DNA from: Herbihabitans rhizosphaerae
GTDB taxonomy: Bacteria; Actinomycetota; Actinomycetes; Mycobacteriales; Pseudonocardiaceae
Assembly (NCBI RefSeq): GCF_004216555.1
Contig: NZ_SGWQ01000003.1
Coordinates: 420,146-484,145, forward strand
Length of the DNA stretch: 64,000 nucleotides
Direction: 5' to 3'
In this document: positions 56,044 through 64,000 of the stretch, one piece after another
Layout of the letters: each line of letters starts with the position of its first letter
Numbering within the stretch: the first letter of the stretch is position 1
The notes under the pieces: model-generated
The model's input: the letters and a program-made list of their open reading frames with translations, nothing else
Database searches by the model: none
What the model was told of the DNA's origin: nothing
Position numbers and translations under genes: made by a program

Positions 56044-57000
56044 GTGGCAGGCAATTCCCGGCGCAGAGGCGCGATGCGCAAGCCGGGCACGAAGAAGGGC
56101 GCCGTCGTCGGATCGGGCGGCCAGCGGCGCAAGGCGTTGGAGGGCAAGGGGCCGACGCCGCGTGCCGACGAGCGGCCGGGTCATCCGGCGCAGCGCAAGG
56201 CCACCGCCGCGGCGAAGGCCGAGCAGCGGCGCACCAAGCAGGAGCAGGGGCCGGAGCTGATCGCCGGCCGCAACCCGGTCGTGGAGTGCCTGCGTGCCGG
56301 TGTTCCGGCCACCGCGCTGTACGTGGCGCTGGGCATCGACGCCGACGACCGGGTGACCGAGGCCGTTCAGCTGGCCGCCGATCGCGGTATCTCGATCCTG
56401 GAGGTGGCGCGCACCGAGATCGACCGGCTCACCGGTGGTGCGGTGCACATGGGGCTCGCGTTGCAGGTCCCGCCGTTCGCCTACGCGCACCCGGACGAGC
56501 TGCTGACCACCGCGCAGGAGTCGGGCGACGTGCCGCTGATCGTGGCGCTGGACGGCGTGACCGACCCGCGCAACCTGGGCGCGGTGATCCGCTCGGCGTC
56601 CGCGTTCGGCGCGCACGGGGTCGTCGTGCCGCAGCGGCGCAGTGCCGGCGTGACGGCGGTCGCGTGGCGCACGAGCGCCGGGACGGCGGCGCGCATGCCG
56701 GTCGCGGTGGCCACCAACCTCACCCGCACGCTGCGCGCGTACGCCGCCGAGGGGCTGATGCTGGTCGGGCTGGACGCGGACGGCTCGATGCCGATCGACG
56801 ATCTGACGCTGGCCACCTCGCCGCTGGTCGTGGTGGTCGGCTCCGAGGGGCGCGGGCTGTCCCGGCTGGTGCGCGAGGCGTGCGACGCGACCGTGTCGAT
56901 CCCGATGGCGGCCGGCGTGGAATCGCTGAACGCCTCCGTCGCGGCCGGTGTCCTGCTCGCCGAGGTCGCCCGCCGCCGCCGCGCCGCCGGCCGCGTGTGA
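56044..57000 (+). CDS. rlmB: 23S rRNA (guanosine-2-prime-O)-methyltransferase RlmB
   Basis: A SPOUT methyltransferase of 318 residues. A basic, low-complexity N-terminal extension (1-70, Lys/Arg/Gly-rich) typical of actinobacterial RlmB precedes the substrate-binding domain ([14 protein letters not shown]) and the knot with [36 protein letters not shown] and [14 protein letters not shown]. It modifies G2251 (E. coli numbering) of 23S rRNA by family. GTG 56044 follows the cysS stop by one base. Confidence 0.96.
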   Translation: MAGNSRRRGAMRKPGTKKGAVVGSGGQRRKALEGKGPTPRADERPGHPAQRKATAAAKAEQRRTKQEQGPELIAGRNPVVECLRAGVPATALYVALGIDADDRVTEAVQLAADRGISILEVARTEIDRLTGGAVHMGLALQVPPFAYAHPDELLTTAQESGDVPLIVALDGVTDPRNLGAVIRSASAFGAHGVVVPQRRSAGVTAVAWRTSAGTAARMPVAVATNLTRTLRAYAAEGLMLVGLDADGSMPIDDLTLATSPLVVVVGSEGRGLSRLVREACDATVSIPMAAGVESLNASVAAGVLLAEVARRRRAAGRV

Positions 57001-57113
57001 CGCCGCTGCCCGAACCGCCCGCGCGCCGAGTTGTCCACAGCTCGCGTTCTATCCACATGTCGATCACTTGGCCGCTGTCGATCTTGGCGCACCGATAGAC
57101 TGGTCCAGGGCCG

Positions 57114-57135
57114 CCCCCGGGATCGGGTGGGGGCT
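57114..57135. terminator. Weak GC hairpin downstream of rlmB
   Basis: GCCCCC (57114-57119) and GGGGGC (57130-57135) with a 10-nt loop lie 113 bp after rlmB. There is no T-run. The surrounding 57001-57234 spacer shows no tRNA cloverleaf and no gene. Confidence 0.3.
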
Positions 57136-57246
57136 GCGTCCAGTACGTAGTGCAAGATCAAAGTGTGGGTTGTGGTGCGCGAATCAGCGCGCTGGGGGCC
57201 GGTAATCAGATTGCGCCGGCCGCGCATCGCCCGGATGATCCGGCCC

Positions 57247-57765
57247 ATGCTGATCCGCCGCTCTCACGACGACGAGTCCGCGACGATCCGGGCCGTGCAC
57301 GCGGAGGCGTTCCGCGACAAGGACAAGCCGGACGTCGAGCCGATCGAGGCGCCGCTGGTCGATCAGCTTCGCGAGTCCGGCGCGTGGCTGCCACCGCTGT
57401 CACTGGTGGCCGTGGACGGTGAGGAGATCATCGGACACGTCGTGTGCACCCGAGGCACGGTCGGGACCGTGCCGGCACTGGGGCTCGGCCCGATCGGCGT
57501 GCTGCCGTCCCGCCAGGGCACCGGGGTGGGCAACGCGCTGATGCACGCCGTGGTCGCCGCCGCCGACGCGCTGGACGAGCCGCTGATCGCGCTGCTCGGC
57601 GAGCCGAAATTCTACGGCCGGTTCGGGTTCGTGACCTCCACCGAGCACGGCATCGAGCCGCCGGAGGCGGCGTGGGGCGCCTATTTCCAGGTCCGCACGC
57701 TGGAGGCGCACCGGCCGGAGATCACCGGCACCTTCCGCTACGCGGAGCCTTTCGAACGGCTGTAA
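57247..57765 (+). CDS. GNAT-family N-acetyltransferase
   Basis: A 172-residue acetyltransferase. MLIRRSHDDESATIRAVHAEAF opens the fold, and GPIGVLPSRQGTGVGNALMHAVV (about 80-102) contains the acetyl-CoA site R-x2-G-x-G/A. The EPKFYGRFGF block places it in the YhbS-like group. ATG 57247 is chosen; ATG 57235 is in frame. Substrate unknown. Confidence 0.9.
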   Translation: MLIRRSHDDESATIRAVHAEAFRDKDKPDVEPIEAPLVDQLRESGAWLPPLSLVAVDGEEIIGHVVCTRGTVGTVPALGLGPIGVLPSRQGTGVGNALMHAVVAAADALDEPLIALLGEPKFYGRFGFVTSTEHGIEPPEAAWGAYFQVRTLEAHRPEITGTFRYAEPFERL

Positions 57766-57840
57766 CCCGCGTTCGCCGGTGGCGGCCCGCCCGGCTCGGA
57801 TAGGGTCGGTCGGCCTGTCCACCAGCAGAGGTCTCAAGGG

Positions 57841-59274
57841 ATGCTGTTCTCCAGTCCGATCTTCCTGTGGTACTTCTTGCCGGTCGTGCTCGCGATCGTG
57901 CTGGTCGCGCCGCGCGGCTGGCGCAACGGCATCATCGCGGTGGCGAGCCTGCTGTTCTACGCCAGCGGTGCCGGGCCGTCCACGCTGCTGCTGCTCGCCT
58001 GCATGGTGGTCAACTTCTGGGCCGGGCCGGCGCTGGAGCCCGACGAGTGGGACATCGACCGCGCACGACGGCGGCTGGTCCTCGTCGGTGTGGTGCTGTT
58101 CGACATCGCCGTCCTGGTGATCTGGAAATACGCCGGATTCGCCACCGAACAGCTCGCGGCGATCGCGAAACTGCTCGGCGGCGATTTCCCGGTCGTGCAC
58201 CTGATGCTGCCGATCGGCATTTCCTTCTACACGTTCCACCACATTTCCTACGTGGTGGACATCTATCGGGGTGAACGGCCGGCGCTGCGCAATCCGGTGT
58301 CGTTCATCACCTACATCGCGATGTTCCCGCAGCTGATCGCCGGCCCGATCGTGCGGTATCGCGAGATCGCCGACCAGCTTCCGCAGCACCGCACGCACCG
58401 GCTCGACGACCTCGCCGCCGGGTTCCCCCGGTTCGCGCTCGGCCTGTGCAAGAAGGTGATCATCGCGGACTCGCTGGCGCCGCTGGCCGACGCCTGCTTC
58501 ACCACCCCGAGCCACGCGATGACGTTCGGCATCGCCTGGCTGGGCGCGATCACCTACACGCTACAGCTGTACTTCGATTTCTCGGGCTATTCCGACATGG
58601 CGATCGGCCTCGGCCGAATGCTCGGATTCCGACTGCCCGAGAACTTCGCCAGGCCGTATTCGTCTGTCACGATCACCGAATTCTGGCGGCGCTGGCACAT
58701 GTCGTTGTCGCGATGGTTCCGCGACTACGTCTACGTTCCACTCGGCGGCAACCGGCACGGCGCGGCGAAGACGTACCGGAATCTGTTCATCGTGTTCGTG
58801 CTGACCGGTTTCTGGCACGGCGCGGCGTGGACGTTCCTGGTGTGGGGGCTGTACCACGGCGCGCTGCTGATCATCGAGCGCGGCTTCCACCTCGAGCAGG
58901 CGCCCGAGAGCCGGCACGCCGTGATCGGCCGGCGCGCGCTGACCATGGTGCTGGTGATCGTCGGCTGGGTGTTCTTCCGTGCCACCGACATGGGCTCGGC
59001 GCTGGCGATGATCGGCCACATGCTGCTGCCCGACTTCACCGGGCTGACCGACGTCGTGGACGTGGCGTTCACCAACCAGCGGCTGGTCCTGCTGCTGCTC
59101 GCGGTGGTGATCCTCTTCCTGCCGGCGCACCCGGTGACCGGCCCGATGCTCGAATCCTCGCGCGGCCGGCTCGCCACCGGACTGCGCATCACCGTGATGA
59201 CCGTGGGCCTCGCCTACGCCGGAATCCTCGTCGCGACGGGCACGTTCAGCCCGTTCCTGTACTACCAGTTCTGA
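57841..59274 (+). CDS. MBOAT-family O-acyltransferase (AlgI/DltB-like)
   Basis: A 477-residue polytopic membrane enzyme. MLFSSPIFLWYFLPVVLAIV, PIGISFYTFHHISYVVDIYRGE, FPQLIAGPIVRY and WHMSLSRWFRDYVYVPLGGNR are AlgI-type blocks, and TGFWHGAAWTF holds the invariant His (near 325). Such proteins pass acetyl or other acyl groups across the membrane to a wall polysaccharide or a partner acetyltransferase; no SGNH partner gene is adjacent. ATG 57841 is the start. Confidence 0.93.
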   Translation: MLFSSPIFLWYFLPVVLAIVLVAPRGWRNGIIAVASLLFYASGAGPSTLLLLACMVVNFWAGPALEPDEWDIDRARRRLVLVGVVLFDIAVLVIWKYAGFATEQLAAIAKLLGGDFPVVHLMLPIGISFYTFHHISYVVDIYRGERPALRNPVSFITYIAMFPQLIAGPIVRYREIADQLPQHRTHRLDDLAAGFPRFALGLCKKVIIADSLAPLADACFTTPSHAMTFGIAWLGAITYTLQLYFDFSGYSDMAIGLGRMLGFRLPENFARPYSSVTITEFWRRWHMSLSRWFRDYVYVPLGGNRHGAAKTYRNLFIVFVLTGFWHGAAWTFLVWGLYHGALLIIERGFHLEQAPESRHAVIGRRALTMVLVIVGWVFFRATDMGSALAMIGHMLLPDFTGLTDVVDVAFTNQRLVLLLLAVVILFLPAHPVTGPMLESSRGRLATGLRITVMTVGLAYAGILVATGTFSPFLYYQF

Positions 59275-59341
59275 CCGCCGAGCACGGCCTGCCTAGGCTG
59301 TGCGAGGTCCACTCCCGACTTTCCTTTGAAGGGTTGACCTT

Positions 59342-60103
59342 GTGATTGACGCGGTTGGAAACCCTCAGTCCCTGTTCGTGCTCGGTGGCACCTCCGACAT
59401 CGCACTGGCGACGGCACAGAAGTACGCCGAACAGCAGCCGCTGCGGATCATCCTGGCCGACCGCCCGGAGGAGTCCGAGCGCATGGCGGCCGCGGTCGAG
59501 CTGCTCCGCAAGACCGGCAGCACCGTGTCGACGCTGACGTTCGACGCCCGCAAGCCCGAGACGCACGCCGAGGTCATCGACAAGGCCTTCGCCGACGGCG
59601 ACATCGACATCACGCTGGTGGCTTTCGGCATCCAGGGCGACAACGAGAAGGGCTGGACCGAGGTCGGGGCCGCCCGCGCGGTCGCCGAGATCAACTACGT
59701 CGCGCCGATGACCCTGGGTGTGCTGCTGGCCGAGAAGCTGCGCAAGCAGGGCCACGGGCGGCTCGCCGTGATGTCCTCGCCCGCCGGCGAGCGCGCCCGG
59801 CGGTCGAACTTCGTCTACGGCTCGTCCAAGGCCGGGCTCGACGTCTTCTACACCGGCCTTGCCTACGCGCTGAGCGAATCCGGCGTGACAGTCACCGTGG
59901 TGCGGCCGAACTTCGTGCGCACCAAGCTGACCGAGGGCATGAAGCCGGCTCCCATGGCGCAGACCCCGGAGCAGGTCGCCGCGGCGATCGTGGACGGTGT
60001 GCGCAAGGGCAAGGAGCTGATCTACGTGCCCGGCCAGATGCGCCTGGTGATGGCCGTGCTGAACCACCTGCCGCGCCCGATCTTCCGCAAGCTGCCGTTC
60101 TAG
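59342..60103 (+). CDS. dprE2: DprE2-like short-chain reductase
   Basis: A 253-residue SDR. By recall it follows mycobacterial DprE2 closely: DAVGNPQSLFVLGGTSDIALA, VAFGIQGDNEKGW, EINYVAPMTLGVLLAEKLRKQG, MSSPAGERARRSNFVYGSSKAGLD with Ser/Tyr/Lys, and a C-terminus IFRKLPF. DprE2 completes epimerisation of decaprenylphosphoryl ribose to arabinose, the donor for wall arabinan. DprE1 is not adjacent here. GTG 59342 is the start; the last bases overlap the convergent TfoX-like gene by CTAG. Confidence 0.85.
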   Translation: MIDAVGNPQSLFVLGGTSDIALATAQKYAEQQPLRIILADRPEESERMAAAVELLRKTGSTVSTLTFDARKPETHAEVIDKAFADGDIDITLVAFGIQGDNEKGWTEVGAARAVAEINYVAPMTLGVLLAEKLRKQGHGRLAVMSSPAGERARRSNFVYGSSKAGLDVFYTGLAYALSESGVTVTVVRPNFVRTKLTEGMKPAPMAQTPEQVAAAIVDGVRKGKELIYVPGQMRLVMAVLNHLPRPIFRKLPF

Positions 60104-60438
60104 CGGCGCTTGGCGGGCAGCGAACCCGCGTAGCTCACGCCGCGCTCGATCCAGTCGGCGAGCGCGGCGTCCGACGCGAGGGCGTCCAGCTCGACGTAGA
60201 GCCACCCGCGCCGTTCGCGCCCGCCCATCACCATGGGCGTGACCCGCACGCCGTCCACGAGGTCGTCGGTCTGGGTCGGGTCGACGCGCACCATCAGCCC
60301 GCCCCGCCCGCTCGCCGCGACCGATATGTTCCCGGCGATCAGGAACGCGAGCCCGCCGAACATCCGCTGCTCGAAGACATCGCTCCGGCTGGCGACCAGT
60401 TCGCGGATCCGATCCGCCAGCTCCTCGTCGTAGGCCAT
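60100..60438 (-). CDS. TfoX N-terminal-domain protein
   Basis: A 112-residue protein consisting only of the TfoX N-terminal domain: MAYDEELADRIRELVASRSDVFEQRMFGGLAFLIAGN and the later GGREMRGW-like GGRERRGWLYVELDAL. It lacks the C-terminal TfoX domain; stand-alone versions are common in actinobacteria and uncharacterised, so no competence role should be assumed. ATG 60436-60438. Confidence 0.9.
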   Translation of the reverse strand: MAYDEELADRIRELVASRSDVFEQRMFGGLAFLIAGNISVAASGRGGLMVRVDPTQTDDLVDGVRVTPMVMGGRERRGWLYVELDALASDAALADWIERGVSYAGSLPAKRR

Positions 60439-60574
60439 ACCCGAGATTGTCGCGCGCACCACCGACGAAAACCGCGACGTCGCCACCAGCGCCGCCCCGT
60501 GCCCGCACCACCAAGTTCTGACCGGCGGTGCGGTGCGGGCAGCACGGGTGCCGCGAAGCGGTAGATTGTCAGGC

Positions 60575-60760
60575 ATGGCGACGACCTTCGCGGACTTGGA
60601 AGCGCGAGTGCGCGGCCTGGAATCGCGCGCACAGCGAGTCGAAGAGGACGTGACCGCGATTGTCACGACCGTTGTTGAAACGCGTGACGAGGTGCGTTGG
60701 CTCAGGCGTGCCGTCGAGGCACTGCTCGATCACCATGGCATCGCACCGCCCGCCGAGTAA
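60575..60760 (+). CDS. 61-aa coiled-coil protein
   Basis: ATG 60575 opens a 61-residue protein, MATTFADLEARVRGLESRAQ and so on, that is one long heptad-patterned helix (EARVRGL, SRAQRVEEDV, VVETRDEVRWL, RAVEALL). No family known to me; such proteins may be scaffolds. In-frame start at 60533 is possible but less likely. The next 228 bp (60761-60988) contain no gene I can support. Confidence 0.55.
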   Translation: MATTFADLEARVRGLESRAQRVEEDVTAIVTTVVETRDEVRWLRRAVEALLDHHGIAPPAE

Positions 60761-60988
60761 GACTGACTACCGCTGGCTCAGGCGCGCCCGGTTGACCACG
60801 TCGCGGCGGTGAAACGGCGACGACCAAGGCGGCGGCGCCGTGCGAGTCGGCGAAGCATTCGGCGCGCACGAGCCAGTTCGTGTGCCGCGCAGGTCTTCTA
60901 CGAACGGCACCCGGTGGCCCTCGGACTCATCCGAAACGGCCGGCCCGCTCGCGTCGATCTGGTCGCCGTACGCCGGGCAGGAAACCTG

Positions 60989-61213
60989 TCATGCGGATTC
61001 GCTGCGGTGCCAGGCTTCGGTGAACTCGGCGAGGGTGATCCGACCGTTGGCGTCACCGTCGGCGTCGCCGAAGATCGCCCGCAACTCCTCGTCGGTCACC
61101 GTCTCGCCGATCGCGGTCAGGGCGAACTGGAACTCGTCGATGGTGACCAAGCCGTCCCCGTCCACGTCCAGCGCCTTGAACTGCTCCTCGATGAACTGAT
61201 CACTCGAAGCCAT
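60989..61213 (-). CDS. Two-EF-hand calcium-binding protein
   Basis: A 74-residue protein with two canonical EF-hand loops: DVDGDGLVTIDE (about 16-27) and DGDANGRITLAE (about 52-63), each with D/N at positions 1, 3 and 5, Gly at 6 and Glu at 12. Flanking helices (EEQFKAL, FQFALTAIGE, DEELRAIFGD, FTEAWH) fit a paired EF domain of calmodulin-lobe type. ATG 61211-61213. Calcium binding is a firm prediction; the target is unknown. Confidence 0.9.
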   Translation of the reverse strand: MASSDQFIEEQFKALDVDGDGLVTIDEFQFALTAIGETVTDEELRAIFGDADGDANGRITLAEFTEAWHRSESA

Positions 61214-61288
61214 GGGCGCAGCCTACGGTGCCCGGCGTCGCCGCACGCGTGACATGCTCAGATCGGCAGCGTGGCGACGGGAGGCGGC

Positions 61289-62527
61289 GTGAGTTTCCAG
61301 AGCATCGTCGACGACGTCGCCGCCAACTGGCACGTGTACGCCACGATGCCGGTCATCGCCGCGCTGATCGGCTACATCACCAAGCGCGCCGCCATCGAGA
61401 TGATGTTCCGGCCGATCGATTTCGTCGGGATCAAGGGCACCTTCATCGGTTGGCAGGGCGTCATCCCGCGCAACTCGCACCGCATGGCGAGCATCGCGAT
61501 GGACCTGATGACCACCAACCTGATCAGGCCGAAGGAGATCTTCTCCAGGCTCGATCCGAAGCGGGTCACCGACGAACTGCGCGAACCGCTGCGCGAGGCG
61601 GTCGACGAGATAACCCGCGAGATCATGTCGATGTATCAGCCCACGGTCTGGGAGATGATGCCCGAACCGGCCCAGCGCATGCTGGTCCGCCGCGTGCAGT
61701 CGCAGGCGCCGCGCATCGTGGAGACGCTGATCGCCGAGGTCGCCGAGAACATCGACGACGTGCTCGACGTCCGCGACATGGCGGTCACCAACCTGGTGCG
61801 CGACAAGGCCGTGCTGAACCGTCTCATTCGCGACATCTCCCGCCCGGAGATGCGGTTCATCGCCCGCTCGGGCATCTACTTCGGCACCGTGATCGGCCTG
61901 GTCCAGGTGGTCGCGTGGGCGATCACGCACAGCCCGTGGATCATGCCGATCTTCGGCGGTCTCACCGGCTGGCTGACCGACTGGCTCGCGTTGAAGATGA
62001 TCTTCCTGCCGCGTCAACCGAAGCGCTTCGCGGGGCTGGTCACCTGGCAGGGCATGTTCCAGAAGCGCAAGGAGGAGGTGGCCGTCGACTACGGCAACCT
62101 GATCGCCGACGAGATCCTCACCCTGCAGAAGGTGCTCGAGGCGGTGCTCACCGGCCCGAAGTCAGACCGCCTGTTCGTGATGATCGAACGCGAGGTGCGC
62201 CGCGCCATCGACGCCCAGCTCAGCGTGGCGAAGCCGCTGGTCGTGGTGTCCATCGGCTCGCGCCGCTACCAGGAGATGAAGCAGCTCGCCACGCGCAAGG
62301 CGATCGAGCGCATTCCGGAGGCGGTGCGCCGGGTCGAGGGCTACGCCACCGAGGCGATGGACGTGCGCAACACGATCATCGACCAGATCAAGGGGCTGAC
62401 CCCGCTGCAGTACGAGGGACTGCTGCGGCCGGCGTTCCGTCAGGACGAATGGAAGCTGATCGCCGTCGGCGCCATCATCGGTTTCCTGGTCGGCGAGCTG
62501 CAGGTGCTCCTTGTCCTTCCACATTGA
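61289..62527 (+). CDS. DUF445-family membrane protein, first of two tandem paralogues
   Basis: A 412-residue DUF445 protein with a membrane helix near the N-terminus (HVYATMPVIAALIGYITKRAA), a pair near 200 (IYFGTVIGLVQVVAWAI, IFGGLTGWLTDWLALKMIF) and one at the extreme C-terminus (LIAVGAIIGFLVGELQVLL). The two TGWLTDWLALKMIFxPR / GYITKRAAIEMMFRPxxF elements repeat within the chain. GTG 61289 (GGGAGG upstream) is used; GTG 61271 is possible. Family function unknown. Twelve bp precede the second copy. Confidence 0.88.
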   Translation: MSFQSIVDDVAANWHVYATMPVIAALIGYITKRAAIEMMFRPIDFVGIKGTFIGWQGVIPRNSHRMASIAMDLMTTNLIRPKEIFSRLDPKRVTDELREPLREAVDEITREIMSMYQPTVWEMMPEPAQRMLVRRVQSQAPRIVETLIAEVAENIDDVLDVRDMAVTNLVRDKAVLNRLIRDISRPEMRFIARSGIYFGTVIGLVQVVAWAITHSPWIMPIFGGLTGWLTDWLALKMIFLPRQPKRFAGLVTWQGMFQKRKEEVAVDYGNLIADEILTLQKVLEAVLTGPKSDRLFVMIEREVRRAIDAQLSVAKPLVVVSIGSRRYQEMKQLATRKAIERIPEAVRRVEGYATEAMDVRNTIIDQIKGLTPLQYEGLLRPAFRQDEWKLIAVGAIIGFLVGELQVLLVLPH

Positions 62528-62539
62528 TAGCCTTGGCCG

Positions 62540-63769
62540 GTGAACGCCGTTCTCGACGATTTCGCCGAGCACTGGCTCATCTATGTTTCGATGCCGTTCA
62601 TCGCGGCCGCGATCGGATACGTCACCAAACGTGTGGCGATCGAGATGATGTTCCACCCCGTCGATTTCGTGGGAATCAACGGAACGTTCATCGGATGGCA
62701 GGGTGTCGTTCCCCGCAGCTCCGAGCGGATGATCGGCATTTCCGCCGAGCTGCTCACCACGAAGCTGGTCAACCCGCGCGAGGTGCTGGCCCGGCTCGAT
62801 CCGGCCAGAATCGCCGAGGAGGTCGAGCAGCCCCTTCTGTCCACAATGGACGACGTGGCCCGGGAAGTGTTGGAGCAGCACCATCCCCGGCTGTGGGAGA
62901 TGCTCCCGGTGCTCGCCCAGGACCTCGTCGTCAAGCAGGTGCAGGCGGCCGCGCCGGTCGTGGTGCGGCGCATCGTCAACGAGATCCAGGAAAACGTCGA
63001 TGAGGTGCTCGACGTCAAACACATCGCGGTCACCGCACTGCATCGCGACCGCCGGCTGACCGTGCGGCTCATCAGGGAGATATCCCGTCCGGAAATGGCG
63101 TTCATCGCCCGGTCCGGCATCTACTTCGGATTCGTTCTCGGCCTGGTGCAGACGATCGTGTGGGCACTCACGAAGGAGCCGCTCGTACTGCCGGTCTTCG
63201 GCGCGATAATCGGCCTGTTCACCGACTGGCTGGCGATCAAGCTGATTTTCTTCCCGCGTGAGGAGAAACGCGTTCTCGGGCTGTTCCGCTTCCAGGGGAT
63301 ATTCCAGCGAAGGCGCGACGAGGTGGCCGAGGACTTCGGCAGGCTGGTGGCCACCGAGGTGATGACCGTGCCGAACATCGTCGAGGGAATCCTGCGCGGC
63401 CCTCGGTCGGACCGCATCATCGCGTCGATCCAGGAGATCGTGGCGCGCACCATCGACGAGCAGACCAGCGTCGTGCGCCCGCTGGTGTCGATCGGCGTTG
63501 GCTCCCAGCGCTTCGAGGAGATGAAGCACGCCGCGGCCGACCGCGCGGTGGCCCGCATGTCCGATCCGGCACTGCAGGCCGGCGGCTACGTGGCCGGCGC
63601 GCTGGACATCGGCAACACGATCGCGCGCCGCATGCGCAGGCTCAGCCGTGTCGAGTACGAGAACCTGCTGCGGCCGGCGTTCCGGCGCGACGAGTGGAAG
63701 CTGATCGCGGTCGGCGCGATGATCGGATTCGGCGTCGGCGAGTTGCAGACGTTCCTTCTTCCTGGTTAA
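62540..63769 (+). CDS. DUF445-family membrane protein, second of two tandem paralogues
   Basis: A 409-residue paralogue aligning along its full length with the preceding gene (YVTKRVAIEMMFHPVDFVGINGTFIGWQGVVPRSSERM, FTDWLAIKLIFFPREEKR, NLLRPAFRRDEWKLIAVGAMIGFGVGELQ). The strongest conservation between copies is the GTFIGWQGV block and the C-terminal membrane segment, so these are likely functional sites and the two may form a heteromer. GTG 62540. The duplication is old: silent and replacement changes are frequent. Confidence 0.88.
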   Translation: MNAVLDDFAEHWLIYVSMPFIAAAIGYVTKRVAIEMMFHPVDFVGINGTFIGWQGVVPRSSERMIGISAELLTTKLVNPREVLARLDPARIAEEVEQPLLSTMDDVAREVLEQHHPRLWEMLPVLAQDLVVKQVQAAAPVVVRRIVNEIQENVDEVLDVKHIAVTALHRDRRLTVRLIREISRPEMAFIARSGIYFGFVLGLVQTIVWALTKEPLVLPVFGAIIGLFTDWLAIKLIFFPREEKRVLGLFRFQGIFQRRRDEVAEDFGRLVATEVMTVPNIVEGILRGPRSDRIIASIQEIVARTIDEQTSVVRPLVSIGVGSQRFEEMKHAAADRAVARMSDPALQAGGYVAGALDIGNTIARRMRRLSRVEYENLLRPAFRRDEWKLIAVGAMIGFGVGELQTFLLPG

Positions 63770-63807
63770 CGCAATCCGCCACAGGTGCGCCAGCTAGGGT
63801 CGGACGG

Positions 63808-64000
63808 GTGACGGTGCACGATCCCTGGCAGCAGGCCGAGCGGCCGGAGGAGCAGACCGGTGAGCTGCCGAGGGTCAGCGTCGAGCTGCCCCCCGTGCAC
63901 GAGGCCTGGCTCCCGCGCGAACATTCGCTGCACCGCCCCCGGCACGGCACCCGCCAGCTCACCGCGCTGATCTGCGCGCTGGTGTTCTTCGCCGGCCCGG
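63808..64000 (+). CDS. N-terminal part of a membrane protein (runs off the window)
   Basis: GTG 63808 opens a frame still open at the end of the window (64 residues visible). It begins MTVHDPWQQAERPEEQTGEL, has an acidic/Pro-rich cytosolic stretch, then Arg/His-rich residues just before a hydrophobic segment (LTALICALVFFAGP) that begins a membrane helix. No family can be assigned from this part. Confidence 0.5.
   Translation, partial: MTVHDPWQQAERPEEQTGELPRVSVELPPVHEAWLPREHSLHRPRHGTRQLTALICALVFFAGP

Noticed and set aside
57061..57140. Possible tRNA downstream of rlmB
   Set aside because: The GC hairpin does not extend to a cloverleaf; no TTCGA arm or CCA-like acceptor pairing is seen.

Overview
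The window reads as chromosomal DNA of a high-GC, mycelial-type actinobacterium, most likely a member of the Pseudonocardiales. The evidence is the GC-rich codon use with many GTG starts, a DasR-type regulator with matching operators, HrcA-type CIRCE operators in front of a stand-alone groEL2, CarD, a DprE2-like reductase (implying an arabinan-containing wall), the DUF3263 / LytR_C pair, and WhiJ-like HTH-DUF5753 and DUF6879 proteins. I cannot name the genus. I see no rRNA, tRNA, CRISPR array, transposase or phage module.

Layout. (1) 0-3.1 kb is accessory: a truncated secreted protein, apt, a zinc-knuckle microprotein coupled to a hypothetical gene, and divergently a 61-aa / DUF6879 / XRE-DUF5753 operon. 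(2) 3.2-17.6 kb is a conserved actinobacterial core block: groEL2, a Ser/Thr kinase, AIM24, moeA, psd-pssA, a Cdc48-like ATPase, LytR_C/DUF3263, def and an HtrA-like protease. Together with the thiamine genes (thiC 20 kb, thiD 27 kb, thiG-thiS-thiO and thiE 39-42 kb) it has the same gene complement as Mycobacterium tuberculosis Rv0414c-Rv0440 as I remember it, broken up by lineage-specific insertions. Both thiC and thiO are preceded by TPP riboswitches. (3) 21.8-39 kb is mainly accessory: a three-gene signalling operon (cyclase-like protein, membrane protein and a third protein) in which the first and last proteins share a C-terminal GDVFTG(D/N)KTV tail, divergent from a Crp/Fnr regulator; a NaChBac-like channel; a MerR/MFS pair; a TetM/OtrA-like ribosomal-protection GTPase carrying in-frame 12-bp repeat arrays; an HxlR/oxidoreductase pair; an NBR1-Ig receptor-like protein; and a WXG-type effector cassette. 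(4) 38-50 kb holds chitin/amino-sugar functions: a GH18 chitinase with a perfect DasR operator, and dasR divergent from an SIS-domain GlcN-6-P deaminase-like gene over a second operator. (5) 50.9-57 kb is the conserved carD-ispD-ispF-...-cysS-rlmB block. (6) 57-64 kb holds an MBOAT acyltransferase, DprE2, small accessory proteins and two tandem DUF445 membrane proteins.

The non-coding structure is unusually rich. Three families of intergenic repeats recur in the window: a nested GAGTCCCGCGCT hairpin, a CCACAGGCCG / GGCGAAGCCG element, and a ~90-bp element ending in ACTTTAGC-GG-GCTAAAGT. A 13-bp palindrome, GTCCACNGTGGAC, occurs perfectly nine times, almost always inside genes and in all three reading frames. 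The strongest candidates for an undescribed system are the tail-sharing signalling operon at 23.2-27.0 kb and the iterated palindrome.

All assignments come from reading the sequence and from memory of protein families; no database search was run.
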